From JABDIY01 sp963751955 (GTDB lineage: Bacteria > Actinomycetota > Acidimicrobiia > Acidimicrobiales > SZUA-35): DNA of 64,000 nt. The DNA is taken from the NCBI GenBank assembly GCA_963751955.1, contig CAVVWM010000002.1:124001-188000 (forward strand), read 5' to 3'. Both the position numbers and the translations under genes were made by a program. Of this stretch, positions 46,378 to 55,133 are shown in pieces; position 1 is the stretch's first letter; the number at the start of each line of letters is the position of its first letter. The notes under the pieces were generated by a model that was given only the letters and a program-made list of their open reading frames with translations, was not told where the DNA came from and ran no database searches.

Positions 46378-46962
46378 GTGCGAGAGTTCATCAACAACAA
46401 CAAAGTGCTGGTTGGAGCCGGTGGTGTTGCAGGGCTTGGGCTCGTCGCCTTCCTTGCCTTCGGCGTCTTCGGGATCCACACGGCGTTCATCGACAACGAA
46501 GTGAGCGAGGCGGGCCCGGTGTTTGCCAGCGGTGCGAGCCTCGATCAGCCGACTCCAACCGAGGTCTCATCAGACCCGGGAATGGTCGAGCAGACAGAGA
46601 ACGACGAGACCGAACAGGCCACCGAAACAACCGTTCGACCTGCGATTCAGGCTGTTGCGTCTGGGTCGTTCGAGGACTCCAACATTCATTCGGGAACCGG
46701 CGATGCGGTCGTGGTCTCAGATGGCACCCAGGCATTCCTCCGGTTCGAAGACAACTTTGCCACCGACAATGGCCCCGATCTCAATGTGTATCTCCGTGCC
46801 GGCGATGGCTCTGGCGACTACTTGGACCTTGGTGACCTAAAGGGAAATATCGGAAGCCAGAACTACGAGATCCCGGCCGGAACCGATCTCACTCGCTTCA
46901 CCGAGGTCGACATATGGTGTGTCCGCTTCGGTGTGAGCTTCACCCAAGCCCAACTCGTCTGA
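46378..46962 (+). CDS. Membrane-anchored DM13-domain protein
   Basis: A 194-residue protein. GTG 46378 follows a very strong GAGGAGGAGGAT site. One helix (LVGAGGVAGLGLVAFLAFGV, about 10-30) anchors it, then comes an acidic Glu/Thr-rich linker to about residue 90. The DM13 domain covers about 96-194: GSFEDSNIHSGTGDAVVV, then LNVYLRAGDGSGDYLDLGDL, then IWCVRFGVSF with the conserved Cys near the end. DM13 is a beta-sandwich thought to take part in redox or electron-transfer reactions in extracellular proteins. The partner is unknown. Confidence 0.82.
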   Translation: MREFINNNKVLVGAGGVAGLGLVAFLAFGVFGIHTAFIDNEVSEAGPVFASGASLDQPTPTEVSSDPGMVEQTENDETEQATETTVRPAIQAVASGSFEDSNIHSGTGDAVVVSDGTQAFLRFEDNFATDNGPDLNVYLRAGDGSGDYLDLGDLKGNIGSQNYEIPAGTDLTRFTEVDIWCVRFGVSFTQAQLV

Positions 46963-46976
46963 GTACCCTTCTCAGC

Positions 46977-47129
46977 ATGGAAAGGCCGCCCCCCGATCCC
47001 AACAAACTGCTCGATTTCTGGATGGAGTGGGAAGAGGGTGACGCCACTCCTGGCACGGTTCTGAAGAACCTGAAGAATGGTGGGATGAAGGAGCTACTTC
47101 ATCAGCTGGCCGGACGGGAGCTCCCCTGA
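46977..47129 (+). CDS. Small conserved actinobacterial protein
   Basis: A 50-residue cytoplasmic protein. It begins MERPPPDPNKLLDFWMEWEE and continues GDATPGTVLKNLKNGGMKEL, a pattern I recall from a short conserved actinobacterial family of unknown function. The start is 14 bases after the DM13 gene stop. The stop overlaps the proposed start of the NUDIX gene (CTGA). It probably shares a transcript with both. Confidence 0.7.
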   Translation: MERPPPDPNKLLDFWMEWEEGDATPGTVLKNLKNGGMKELLHQLAGRELP

Positions 47130-47833
47130 ATTTCCACCCACCCGCCGGCCGCGGTGGCGCCCAGGAGATCCCGCGACCTCCCGGGGCCAAACTTGGAGAT
47201 CCTCCGGCCTGGTCCGCCCTCGAGGGTCCACCCACCCTTGATCAACTGGTCGAACTGGCCGACCCTGCCAGTCCCGGACATCCCGAACCTCCTCCGGCCA
47301 ACGGGAAGCCACCGTCGGCAGTTTTGGTACCGATCTACGACACTCCCGACGGCCCCGAGGTCCTGTTCACTCGTCGAGCGTGGCACCTCCGCTCGCACGC
47401 AGGCCAAGTGTCGTTTCCCGGAGGCCGCCGCGACCCAGACGACGTTGATCTGGTGGACACGGCACTGAGAGAGACCGAAGAAGAGATCGGCCTGTCCCGG
47501 CACACTGTAGAAATTGTCGGCGAACTCGAGCGCCTCACCGCCATCACCAGTCCGGCCAACGTCGTGCCGATACTCGGAGTTCTGCCGGGACGCCCGAAAG
47601 ATCTCATCGCTTCCCCCGATGAGGTCGATGACGTGCTGATGGTGTCGGTCGCCGAGCTGTTACGACCCGACATCTATCGGGAGGAAATCTGGTTTCGTCA
47701 GATGGCCTCCAACGCCTCCTTCGAGGGCATTCCGATCACGTTCTTCGAACTGGAAAGAGACACGTTGTGGGGTTTGACCGCACGAATCATCCGCACGTGG
47801 TTCGAGCAGCTGCCGCTGGGTTCAAGCAGCTAG
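47126..47833 (+). CDS. NUDIX hydrolase (CoA pyrophosphatase-like), probable CTG start
   Basis: A protein of about 235 residues. The Nudix box reads GGRRDPDDVDLVDTALRETE then EEIGL (consensus Gx5Ex7REUxEExGU, with the first Glu position replaced by an acidic stretch). SHAGQVSFPGG just before it is typical of the NudL/CoA diphosphatase type. The frame is coding in character far upstream of the first standard start (TTG 47324), through a Pro-rich N-terminus. No ATG or GTG occurs there. CTG 47126 overlaps the previous stop (CTGA) and follows GGGAG by five bases, so it is the likely start. The 3' end overlaps eis by four bases. Confidence 0.8.
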   Translation: MNFHPPAGRGGAQEIPRPPGAKLGDPPAWSALEGPPTLDQLVELADPASPGHPEPPPANGKPPSAVLVPIYDTPDGPEVLFTRRAWHLRSHAGQVSFPGGRRDPDDVDLVDTALRETEEEIGLSRHTVEIVGELERLTAITSPANVVPILGVLPGRPKDLIASPDEVDDVLMVSVAELLRPDIYREEIWFRQMASNASFEGIPITFFELERDTLWGLTARIIRTWFEQLPLGSSS

Positions 47834-49104
47834 AAGTCCCAGCCCGGCTGTGGTCTGGGCAGATGAGCGGTAAGCGAATCGAGCAGAGCGAGCGTCTGCA
47901 CGTCGGCGTCCATCTGACCCATGACCGCCAGGGCTGATGCTGGCATCACCCCAAGCCACCACCGAGACAGCGCATTGATGGACGTCACCAGAGTTACTTC
48001 GCCGCCGCTGGGCAGTCGTTGCACACTGTGGGTGTCTCCGAAAGAAAAGCGCCAAACACCGGTGAGCGGTTTCCATGAGCCGGAGAACCCGCTTTCGACA
48101 AGATGATCCGCCACCGGGTCATCGATCTCGACGACCACATCAAAGGGTTCCGAGACCGGTGCCATCGCTGAGATACACGCTTGGAGATCAAGGATTCGAA
48201 TCTGCCACCACGCATCCGCTTCGGTTCGAACATGAACCTTGCTGCCCTTGGTTCGCCGGGAGTTGTGACCCGGCTCTGCATCCAGATCCTGAGCTTGCAT
48301 CCACACCGGTTCGATGAACCCAATGAGATCTACCTGATCACCCCACTCCTGGATCAGTCGCAGCAGCTCGAGGCACTGTTCGGGCCGCTCGTAGGCCCAT
48401 GCAACCACTCGGTCCGGGCCGTTTTCGTCGTTGTGTTCCACCGCCATCCAGTGCGAGATCGCACCGTCGGTCCGATAGCCGTAGATCGTGACCTCATGGT
48501 CAAGATTCACCGCAGCGTTGCTCGATCGCTCTCCCCCAATGACAACTCCGCCGTGGGTCCGGTGCCGACTGAGGACCGCCTCGTGGAGCTCGTCAGCATG
48601 GTTGTCGAAGTCGAACCGCTCCGGCGTCTTGTACTCAGCAGGCACGCGAAGCGACCCGGGATAGGCCCACACCTTGTGCTCGTAGGGGCCGACACCGAAT
48701 CCGAATCGGTCATAGAATCCCTGCTCGAACATTCCCAACAGCGCAACGACTGCACCCTCATCGCCAAGCTCGGCAACGGCTCGAGCGGTAAGTCGCGACG
48801 CTGCCAGGAGCTTGCGCGCTATCCGACTGGTGGTTGCCGCGGTGATCGTACCGATCGAGAGTTCGCGGTGATCGGGCGCATTGCCATACCGCATCGACCC
48901 AAGCGTCTGATGCACCACCGACTCCGCCTCGCCGTTGAGCCTGGCCACGAGAGATCGGCCGTCGTTGGCTTGGAAGAATTCCTTGATGAGTCGTTCCGTG
49001 CGGTCTTCGCCGTCGTGCCAACCGGTTTCCCTCCAGATCCGGAGGACCGATTCGATGTCGCGATCGAAGTCGAACGCTGCCAGATCCAGCGCCTCATTTT
49101 CCAT
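47830..49104 (-). CDS. Eis-like GNAT acetyltransferase with SCP2-like domain
   Basis: A 424-residue cytoplasmic protein of the Eis family (enhanced intracellular survival). The N-terminal GNAT domain covers about 1-150, with an acetyl-CoA loop region RIARKLLAASRLTARAVAEL and the typical GMFEQGFYDRFGFGVGPYEH. The second GNAT-like domain follows (about 160-290), and the C-terminal SCP2-like part (about 320-424) ends with the carboxylate motif that Eis uses as base. Eis proteins acetylate aminoglycosides and Lys side chains at several sites. ATG 49104 is used over TTG 49110. Confidence 0.85.
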   Translation of the reverse strand: MENEALDLAAFDFDRDIESVLRIWRETGWHDGEDRTERLIKEFFQANDGRSLVARLNGEAESVVHQTLGSMRYGNAPDHRELSIGTITAATTSRIARKLLAASRLTARAVAELGDEGAVVALLGMFEQGFYDRFGFGVGPYEHKVWAYPGSLRVPAEYKTPERFDFDNHADELHEAVLSRHRTHGGVVIGGERSSNAAVNLDHEVTIYGYRTDGAISHWMAVEHNDENGPDRVVAWAYERPEQCLELLRLIQEWGDQVDLIGFIEPVWMQAQDLDAEPGHNSRRTKGSKVHVRTEADAWWQIRILDLQACISAMAPVSEPFDVVVEIDDPVADHLVESGFSGSWKPLTGVWRFSFGDTHSVQRLPSGGEVTLVTSINALSRWWLGVMPASALAVMGQMDADVQTLALLDSLTAHLPRPQPGWDF

Positions 49105-49135
49105 ACCCAAGGTTTAGCCGCATTACCGTGTGGCG

Positions 49136-51013
49136 ATGGAAACCGTTCGTTTGACCACCTCTGAAGCCATCGTTCGTTGGATGGTCGCCCAGCGCACTCG
49201 GCTCGAAGACGGAACCGAGGCACAGCTCTTCCCCGGCGTGTTTGCGATCTTTGGTCACGGCAACGTCACCTGCCTCGGCCATTCGCTCCAACAGGCAGGC
49301 GATGCGCTCCCAACCTGGAGGGGTCAGAACGAACAAGGCATGGCTCTCGCTGCGGTCGCCTACAACAAGGCCATGAAGGGACGCCAGATCATGGCGGCAA
49401 CCAGTTCGGTCGGACCGGGTGCCACCAACATGGTGACCGCAGCCGGCGTGGCGATGTCGAACCGCCTCCCCCTTCTGTTATTCAGCGGTGACAGCTTCGC
49501 CAGCCGCATACCCGACCCGGTGCTTCAGCAGGTGGAACACTTCGGTTCGCCCAGCACCACAGTGAACGATGCATTCCGCTCCGTCACCGTGTTCTGGGAT
49601 CGCATCAGCCACCCCGCTCAGATCCTGCAGGCGTTGCCCGCCGCAACGTCGCAAATGCTCGACCCAGCAACGCGGGGACCGGCCTTCATCGGACTGCCTC
49701 AAGACATCCAAGCCACCGCCTTCGACTACCCGACTCGTTTCTTCGAACCATTCGTCCATGAGGTCCCCCGACCACGCCCCGACGTGAGCGAACTCGTCGA
49801 GGCCGCACGGATCATCAACGAGGCCAATACACCGTTGATCATCGCCGGTGGTGGCGTGCACTATTCAGTAGCGGAGGCTGAGCTGCAGGCATTTGCGCTC
49901 CAACGGGGCATTCCTGTAGTGGAGACCGTGGCCGGCAAGTCGTCGCTGCTCGGTGATGACCCCAGCTACATCGGACCCATCGGGGTGACCGGTTCAGAGG
50001 CTGCGAACAACTTGGCCGCTGAAGCCGACGTGATCATCACCGTCGGTTGCCGCCTCCAAGACTTCACCACCGGTTCCTGGACGCTGTTCACCAACGACAA
50101 CACGATCTTCGTGAACATCAACACCACCCGCTTCGACGCCCAGAAGCACAGGTCGTTCCCAGTAGTAGGCGATGCCAGGGAGACCCTGCGGGAGCTCGAA
50201 TCGCTGACCGCCGACTACCAGACCCACGATGCGTGGAAGGAACTCGCCGCCAGCAACAAGGCGGGTCTCCGTACCTACCTCGATGCAATCGGAACCCCGC
50301 CCGCAGATGGCGATCCGCTTTCCTACGCCACCGTTGTCAAAGCGATCAACGATGTTGCAACCGAGGAGGACATCTGCCTGGCCGCGGCCGGAGGATTCCC
50401 GGGTGAGGTGAACAACGGCTGGTGGTCCAAAGGCATCCATACGTTCGACTGCGAATACGGATACTCCTGCATGGGATATGAAATCGCCGGCGGCTGGGGC
50501 GCCTCAATGGCCCAACAGACCAAACAAACCGGCGGCGACGTGTTCGTGTTCGTGGGCGACGGCAGCTACCTGATGATGAACAGCGACCTCTATAGCTCGG
50601 TTCTCACCGGCCACAAGATGATCGTTCTCCTCTGTGACAACGGAGGGTTCGCCGTCATCAACCGGCTTCAGATCGGCCAGGGCGGCGAGCCGTTCAACAA
50701 CTTGTTGTCCGACACACGTCGTGGAGGCCCCGCAGCAGAGGATCTGGTGAAGGTCGACTTCGCCGGCCATGCCCGAGCCATGGGATGCCAGGCAGAGAAC
50801 GTATCGACGATCGCCGAGATGAAGGCGGCGGTCGAGCGGGCCCGGTCAGCCGACCGCACCACTGTCATCGTCACCACCGTCGACCCCTATACCTGGACTG
50901 AAGGCGGCTGTTCCTGGGAGGTCGGCGTGCCCGAGGTTTCAGCTCTCCAAGGCGTCAACGACGCCAAAGCTGCTATGGACAAGAGCATGAAAGATCAACG
51001 CAAAGGCTGGTAG
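49136..51013 (+). CDS. iolD: IolD-like thiamine-diphosphate enzyme (trihydroxycyclohexane-dione hydrolase)
   Basis: A 625-residue ThDP-dependent enzyme. Full-length similarity in plan to IolD, which opens the ring of 3D-trihydroxycyclohexane-1,2-dione in myo-inositol breakdown. The N-terminal PYR domain has the ThDP-activating Glu in NEQGMALAAVAYNKA. The middle domain has IIAGGGVHYS, and the C-terminal PP domain shows VFVGDGSYLMMNSDLYSSVL then LLCDNGGFAVINRLQIGQGG. No other iol gene is nearby. ATG 49136 is used; GTG 49130 would add two residues. Regulation is not visible. Confidence 0.87.
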   Translation: METVRLTTSEAIVRWMVAQRTRLEDGTEAQLFPGVFAIFGHGNVTCLGHSLQQAGDALPTWRGQNEQGMALAAVAYNKAMKGRQIMAATSSVGPGATNMVTAAGVAMSNRLPLLLFSGDSFASRIPDPVLQQVEHFGSPSTTVNDAFRSVTVFWDRISHPAQILQALPAATSQMLDPATRGPAFIGLPQDIQATAFDYPTRFFEPFVHEVPRPRPDVSELVEAARIINEANTPLIIAGGGVHYSVAEAELQAFALQRGIPVVETVAGKSSLLGDDPSYIGPIGVTGSEAANNLAAEADVIITVGCRLQDFTTGSWTLFTNDNTIFVNINTTRFDAQKHRSFPVVGDARETLRELESLTADYQTHDAWKELAASNKAGLRTYLDAIGTPPADGDPLSYATVVKAINDVATEEDICLAAAGGFPGEVNNGWWSKGIHTFDCEYGYSCMGYEIAGGWGASMAQQTKQTGGDVFVFVGDGSYLMMNSDLYSSVLTGHKMIVLLCDNGGFAVINRLQIGQGGEPFNNLLSDTRRGGPAAEDLVKVDFAGHARAMGCQAENVSTIAEMKAAVERARSADRTTVIVTTVDPYTWTEGGCSWEVGVPEVSALQGVNDAKAAMDKSMKDQRKGW

Positions 51014-51242
51014 CCGCTCTGGGATCGCGCAGCGAGGGGGCATTGCGATTTGGAGGTTCAGGTGGCGTCCGAGGGGGCGAGGAGCTGTGTTGCTGTTCCG
51101 GAGTTGGCGCCGATGACGTCGTTGCCTGCTCGGTCGTCGGTTGGCTCATCACGGTCGACTCGCCGTCGTCGCCACACCCTGCCGAGATGAGCACCACCGC
51201 GAGCGCAATTGCGAGAACGCGCAGCACCGCCTCTCCTTTCAT
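50973..51242 (-). CDS. Small lipoprotein, possibly a remnant
   Basis: An 89-residue product. The signal KGEAVLRVLAIALAVVLISA ends in the lipobox SAGC, followed by a Thr/Ser/Pro/Gln-rich tail without a folded domain. The frame ends inside the iolD gene on the opposite strand and its last 30 residues look non-coding. It may be a short lipoprotein, or the 5' part of a longer one lost by decay. Confidence 0.45.
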   Translation of the reverse strand: MKGEAVLRVLAIALAVVLISAGCGDDGESTVMSQPTTEQATTSSAPTPEQQHSSSPPRTPPEPPNRNAPSLRDPRAATSLCVDLSCSCP

Positions 51243-51349
51243 CGGAGCTGACAACCCTGGTAACAGATTGGACCGACCCAACCAACGATGACAGGGCCCT
51301 TGGTCCACTCAGCTGCGGGGCGGTCGGGATTGCACCGAACCTGGGGCTC

Positions 51350-53104
51350 CTATTTCAAGCCTGCCCACTCCAGGAACTCGTCTTTGGGCCAGGTGTTGAC
51401 CACCAGCTCCTTCGGAGCCCAGCCGCGTTGGGCTGTCTTGACCCCGTATTCGATACGCCCGAGTTCGCTGGTGTGGTGGCTGTCGGTATTGATCACCAGC
51501 TTCACTCCCCGATCAACCGCTTTGCGAACCACGTCGCTGGCGGCATCGAGTCGCTGCAGCGCACCGTTGACTTCCAGCGCCTTGTCGAACTGAAACAGCG
51601 CCTCCAAAACCACATCGATGTCGATCTCGATACCGGGCCGACGTCCGATGTAACGCCCGGTGAGGTGACCGATGCTATTGACCGTGGGATCGGCGATTGC
51701 AGCGACCAGACGAGCGGTCTGCTCCTTCACAGACTGGTCGTAGTGACTGTGAACCGACGCCACCGTGTAATCGAACAGGGCCCGGAAGTCATCGTCGTAG
51801 TCGAGCCCTCCCCCCGACCCGATGTTGAGTTCACAACCCCAGAGGATCGTCATCTGTGGATGAGCCTTGGCCGCTTCGGCAATGTGTTCGCGGTGTTCGA
51901 GCATCTCCTCGGCTGAGGAGCCGTTGATGGCGAGGTCTTCGCCGTGGTCGGTGATTGCCAGATAGTCGTACCCCCGCCCGGCCGCTTCGGCGATCATCTC
52001 TTCCACCGTTGACCTGCCGTCGCCCGAACGATCGGTGTGATAGTGAAGGTCGCCCTTGATGTCGGCCACCTGCACCAGATCGGGGAGACCATCGTTCGCG
52101 GCCGCTTCGACCTCGCCGGTGTTCTCCCTCATGACCGGTGGAACGAACGCCATGTCGAGGGCGTCATAGATCAACTCTTCGGTCTCAGCTGCAACAACCT
52201 CGGTTGGGGTTTGATCTTCGGCCTCTTCAGGGGGCTTTCGCAACAATCCGTACTCGTTCAGCAACAAGCCACGCTCGAGGGCCCGCTGCCGGATTGCGAT
52301 GTTGTGCGCCTTCGATCCGGTGAAATACAACGTGGCAGCACCGAACTGCTCGGGAGCAACCACCCGCACGTCCACTTGCATGCCGTCACGGGTGAGGAAC
52401 GACGTTTTGGTGTCGCCGCTCAGGATCACCTCATGAACCGCGGTCTGCTCCCGGACCAACGCCATCACAGCCGGCCCGTCGTTGCTGGCCACCGTGATGT
52501 CGATATCACCGATGGTTTCACTCATGCGCCGGAGACTTCCGCAGTACAGGGCGTCGACCACCTGGTCGTGACCCATGAGCTCCTCCAGCAACCGTTCGGC
52601 CAGTGGCATTGCGTCACCGATCGGCCTGCGGCGGTCTTTGCCACTGAGACCAAGCCGGTCGATGGCCTTGGCCATCTTTTCCTCCGCCTTGGCGCCGAGA
52701 CCCTTCAACTCTCGAAGCTTTTTCTGGGCGAGAGCTTCCTTCAGCCCTTCGAGATCTTCGATCCCCAGTTCAGCCCTGATCAACGCCAAGGTTTTGGGCC
52801 CCACGCCCGGGATGCGGCTGAGTTCCACCACCGCGGGCGGGAACTCAGCCCGCAACTGTTCGAGCTTCTCCACCTCACCGGTATCGACGAACTCGCGGAT
52901 CTTGCCGGCGGTCGATTTCCCGATGCCCTTGATCTTGGTGAGTTCGGTGGCGGTGAGCTGAATCACGTCTCGACCGTCGGCCTGGAGCCCTTGCTTGGCG
53001 TTCTCGTATGCACGAACCTTGAAGCTCTGTGGGCTCTGCTCTTTCAACGTGGTCAGTTGAGCCAGCTCGTCGAGCAGGTCGAGGACGTCACGGGTCGAGG
53101 CCAT
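51350..53104 (-). CDS. polX: DNA polymerase/3'-5' exonuclease PolX
   Basis: A 584-residue repair enzyme. The N-terminal helix-hairpin-helix parts (IKGIGKSTAGKI, IPGVGPKTLALI) lead to the X-family polymerase domain with GSLRRMSETIGDIDITV, in which the two Asp bind metal, and QVDVRVVAPEQFGAA. The C-terminal PHP domain has the metal motifs LHYHTDRSGDG, AITDHGEDLAI, ASVHSHYDQ and NTDSHHTSE. Bacterial PolX acts in base excision repair and has exonuclease and AP-endonuclease activities in the PHP part. ATG 53104 was selected by family start. It follows dps with a two-base gap. Confidence 0.93.
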   Translation of the reverse strand: MASTRDVLDLLDELAQLTTLKEQSPQSFKVRAYENAKQGLQADGRDVIQLTATELTKIKGIGKSTAGKIREFVDTGEVEKLEQLRAEFPPAVVELSRIPGVGPKTLALIRAELGIEDLEGLKEALAQKKLRELKGLGAKAEEKMAKAIDRLGLSGKDRRRPIGDAMPLAERLLEELMGHDQVVDALYCGSLRRMSETIGDIDITVASNDGPAVMALVREQTAVHEVILSGDTKTSFLTRDGMQVDVRVVAPEQFGAATLYFTGSKAHNIAIRQRALERGLLLNEYGLLRKPPEEAEDQTPTEVVAAETEELIYDALDMAFVPPVMRENTGEVEAAANDGLPDLVQVADIKGDLHYHTDRSGDGRSTVEEMIAEAAGRGYDYLAITDHGEDLAINGSSAEEMLEHREHIAEAAKAHPQMTILWGCELNIGSGGGLDYDDDFRALFDYTVASVHSHYDQSVKEQTARLVAAIADPTVNSIGHLTGRYIGRRPGIEIDIDVVLEALFQFDKALEVNGALQRLDAASDVVRKAVDRGVKLVINTDSHHTSELGRIEYGVKTAQRGWAPKELVVNTWPKDEFLEWAGLK

Positions 53105-53106
53105 TC

Positions 53107-53580
53107 TCAGGCGATCATCGAGCGAAGCATCCAAGCGGTCTTCTCGTGAATCTGAAGACGTTGGGTGAGCAGGTCCGCCGTGGACTCGTCCTTGCCTGCT
53201 TCGGCGATGGGAAACACCGTGCGGGCGGTGCGAGCACACGCCTCGTGTCCGGCAACTAGATCGGCCAACATCTCTTCGGCTGAGGGAACACCGGTTGCCT
53301 CTTCGATGGATGTCAGCTCAGCGAACTCCCTGTACGTGCCCGGCGAGAACTCACCGAGACTCCGGATTCTTTCGGCGAGAATGTCGACTGCCATCCACAG
53401 TTCGTTGTACTGGGTTTCGAACATGAGATGGAGCGTGTTGAACATCGGGCCCGTGACGTTCCAGTGGTAGTTGTGGGTCTTGAGATACAGGGTGTAGGTG
53501 TCGGCCAGTACGCGGGAAAGGCCTTCGACGATCTCTTTGCGATGGGCTTCTTCGATTCCGATATCGATGGTTGTTGGCAT
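53107..53580 (-). CDS. dps: Dps-family ferritin-like DNA protection protein
   Basis: A 157-residue Dps. The ferroxidase region reads THNYHWNVTGPMFNTLHLMF (about 37-56), with DILAERIRSLGE (about 66-77) supplying the Asp and Glu. The length and four-helix layout fit dodecameric Dps, which stores iron and protects DNA from peroxide. ATG 53580 is preferred over 53586. It is followed closely by polX, joining protection and repair in one operon. Confidence 0.93.
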   Translation of the reverse strand: MPTTIDIGIEEAHRKEIVEGLSRVLADTYTLYLKTHNYHWNVTGPMFNTLHLMFETQYNELWMAVDILAERIRSLGEFSPGTYREFAELTSIEEATGVPSAEEMLADLVAGHEACARTARTVFPIAEAGKDESTADLLTQRLQIHEKTAWMLRSMIA

Positions 53581-53663
53581 GAACACAAACGTAGTCCCGC
53601 GTGGGCAAAAACGTCACACCGCTGCGTCCGCCCAGCGGGCGCTACATCCGGCACACTGGCAGG

Positions 53664-54206
53664 GTGGCAAAGACCGACAACACACCATCGGTGGAGGATC
53701 TGCCGAAGATGGGACCCCTCCAGTACGGGCTCATCGCCGGCGGCCTGGCCATCGCGATCCTGATGATCGTTCTTGCCAGCGTGTACAGCGCCGATACGAG
53801 CGACACCGGCCCGGTGTTCAGCGGTGGCCCTGTCGACGGGGGTGGTGACCGCGACGATGCCGAAGACGGTGAGGTCGAACTCGACATCAATCCGATCCAA
53901 GCATTCCTGCCCCGAACCGGTGAGGGATCAACCTGCACCGAGGCCGTTGGTGTTGACCTGATTCCTGGCTTCTCCGCCATCCTCACCATCAACGGCGTCG
54001 AGATCCCACCCGAAGACATCAACGGTGCCGACGGCGTCGCAACCGCCGGCAGTTCGCTGGGTGAAGTGAGCTGGGGCCCCGAGGAGGGCTGTCCCCGCGG
54101 CGAAATCCTCAGGCCCCAAGGCAACAGGCTTGAAGCATGCGTCTACCGAAACATCGACGGCGCCGACGCCTGCCGCACCTTCGTTCACACCTTCGACGCG
54201 CTGTAA
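53664..54206 (+). CDS. Membrane-anchored protein of unknown function
   Basis: A 180-residue protein. GTG 53664 is the probable start; the frame extends to 53601 without a better site. One helix (LIAGGLAIAILMIVLASVYS) at about 23-42 is followed by a Gly/Asp-rich spacer and a domain of about 110 residues with four Cys (STCTEA, EEGCPRGE, EACVYR, DACRTF), probably two disulfides. No family was recognised. It is divergent from dps. Its stop codon lies within the first 34-bp repeat unit. Confidence 0.6.
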   Translation: MAKTDNTPSVEDLPKMGPLQYGLIAGGLAIAILMIVLASVYSADTSDTGPVFSGGPVDGGGDRDDAEDGEVELDINPIQAFLPRTGEGSTCTEAVGVDLIPGFSAILTINGVEIPPEDINGADGVATAGSSLGEVSWGPEEGCPRGEILRPQGNRLEACVYRNIDGADACRTFVHTFDAL

Positions 54207-54409
54207 TCTCCCTTTCAGGGGGAGCGTTGCCACGCAGGAATCTCCCTTTCAGGGGGAGCGTTGCCACGCAGGAATCTCCCTTTCAGGGGGAGCGTTGCCA
54301 CGCAGGAATCTCCCTTTCAGGGGGAGCGTTGCCACGCAGGAATCTCCCTTTCAGGGGGAGCGTTGCCACGCAGGAATCTCCCCTTTCAGGGGGAGCGTTG
54401 CCACGCAGG
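54205..54409 (+). repeat. Six tandem 34-bp repeats with internal hairpins
   Basis: The unit starts AATCTCCCTTTCAGGGGGAG and runs to CACGCAGG. Copies start at 54205, 54239, 54273, 54307, 54341 and 54375; the last has one extra C (35 bp). There are no spacers, so this is not CRISPR. Each unit can form CTCCC/GGGAG and GCGT/ACGC stem-loops. The stop codon of the gene before lies in the first copy. Confidence 0.92.
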
Positions 54410-54709
54410 TTCCGTTGCCTTCGCTCGGTCTTGCGGGCCCACGTTCTCACTCACTGGCGCTCCCTTCATGGCCCCTCCAGAACTCGACTCGCACCGGCGG
54501 ACCCAAAGCTGCTCTGCCCGCCGCCTGGTTAGCGCAGCGGCAACCTAGTTGGATCAGCGGTGAGGAGTGCCGGCACGTCGCGCAGACGCATCACCGATCG
54601 CAGCCGATCGAGACACAGGGCGGCCAGTCCGACCGGATCGTTGCTCCACTGCGAACGCATCGGGCCAATGTGACAGGCTTGCGCTCGATCAAGTAGATAC
54701 GATCTCACC
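54410..54709. other. 300 bases between the repeat array and the VOC gene
   Basis: No confident gene. A minus-strand frame of 60 codons (54529-54711, including DPVGLAALCLDRLRSVM) begins across from the VOC start and reads fairly like coding sequence. It ends early and matches no family I know. It may be a small protein or a broken regulator. Confidence 0.35.
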
Positions 54710-55060
54710 ATGGGGCTTCAGTGGGAACAGATAACGGTTGACGCCATCGAGCCGGCAGCAATGGCCGCATGGTGGAGTGAGGTCCTCGACTGGACCATGG
54801 TCGCTAGCGACGACCCGGACGAGTTCGAAGTCCGGCCCGATGCAGATTCAGCACCCGGCCTCCTGTTCGTTCGAGTCCCCGAGGCCAAGTCGCAGAAGAA
54901 TCGACTCCACATCGACCTACGCCCAACCGATCAAGAGGCTGAGGTAACCCGGCTGCTCGGGCTCGGGGCAACCCAGACCTCGGTTGGCGAAGGTGAGGTG
55001 TCATGGACCGTCATGGCCGACCCCGAAGGAAACGAGTTCTGCGTGCTGCGCTCTCAGTAG
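54710..55060 (+). CDS. VOC/glyoxalase-fold protein
   Basis: A 116-residue protein of the Glyoxalase_6 type. It begins MGLQWEQITVDAIEPAAMAA, then WWSEVLDW, has a middle PGLLFVRVPEAKSQKNRLHI, and ends VMADPEGNEFCVL, the usual C-terminal motif of the fold. The metal-binding pattern is incomplete, so it may bind a small molecule without catalysis. It is a single gene. Confidence 0.8.
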   Translation: MGLQWEQITVDAIEPAAMAAWWSEVLDWTMVASDDPDEFEVRPDADSAPGLLFVRVPEAKSQKNRLHIDLRPTDQEAEVTRLLGLGATQTSVGEGEVSWTVMADPEGNEFCVLRSQ

Positions 55061-55133
55061 TTCATAGTCCCGGCAGAATGTCTGCCGGGTTAGTCGGCGG
55101 TTGGGCGTGGTTCGGTTTCGGTAGTGATTGGGG

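Noticed and set aside
48181..49164. 327-codon plus-strand frame
   Set aside because: Antisense shadow of the Eis-like gene, which has clear family motifs.
52037..53149. 370-codon plus-strand frame
   Set aside because: Antisense shadow of PolX.
54205..54409. CRISPR array
   Set aside because: The 34-bp units are directly adjacent without spacers, and no cas gene is present.
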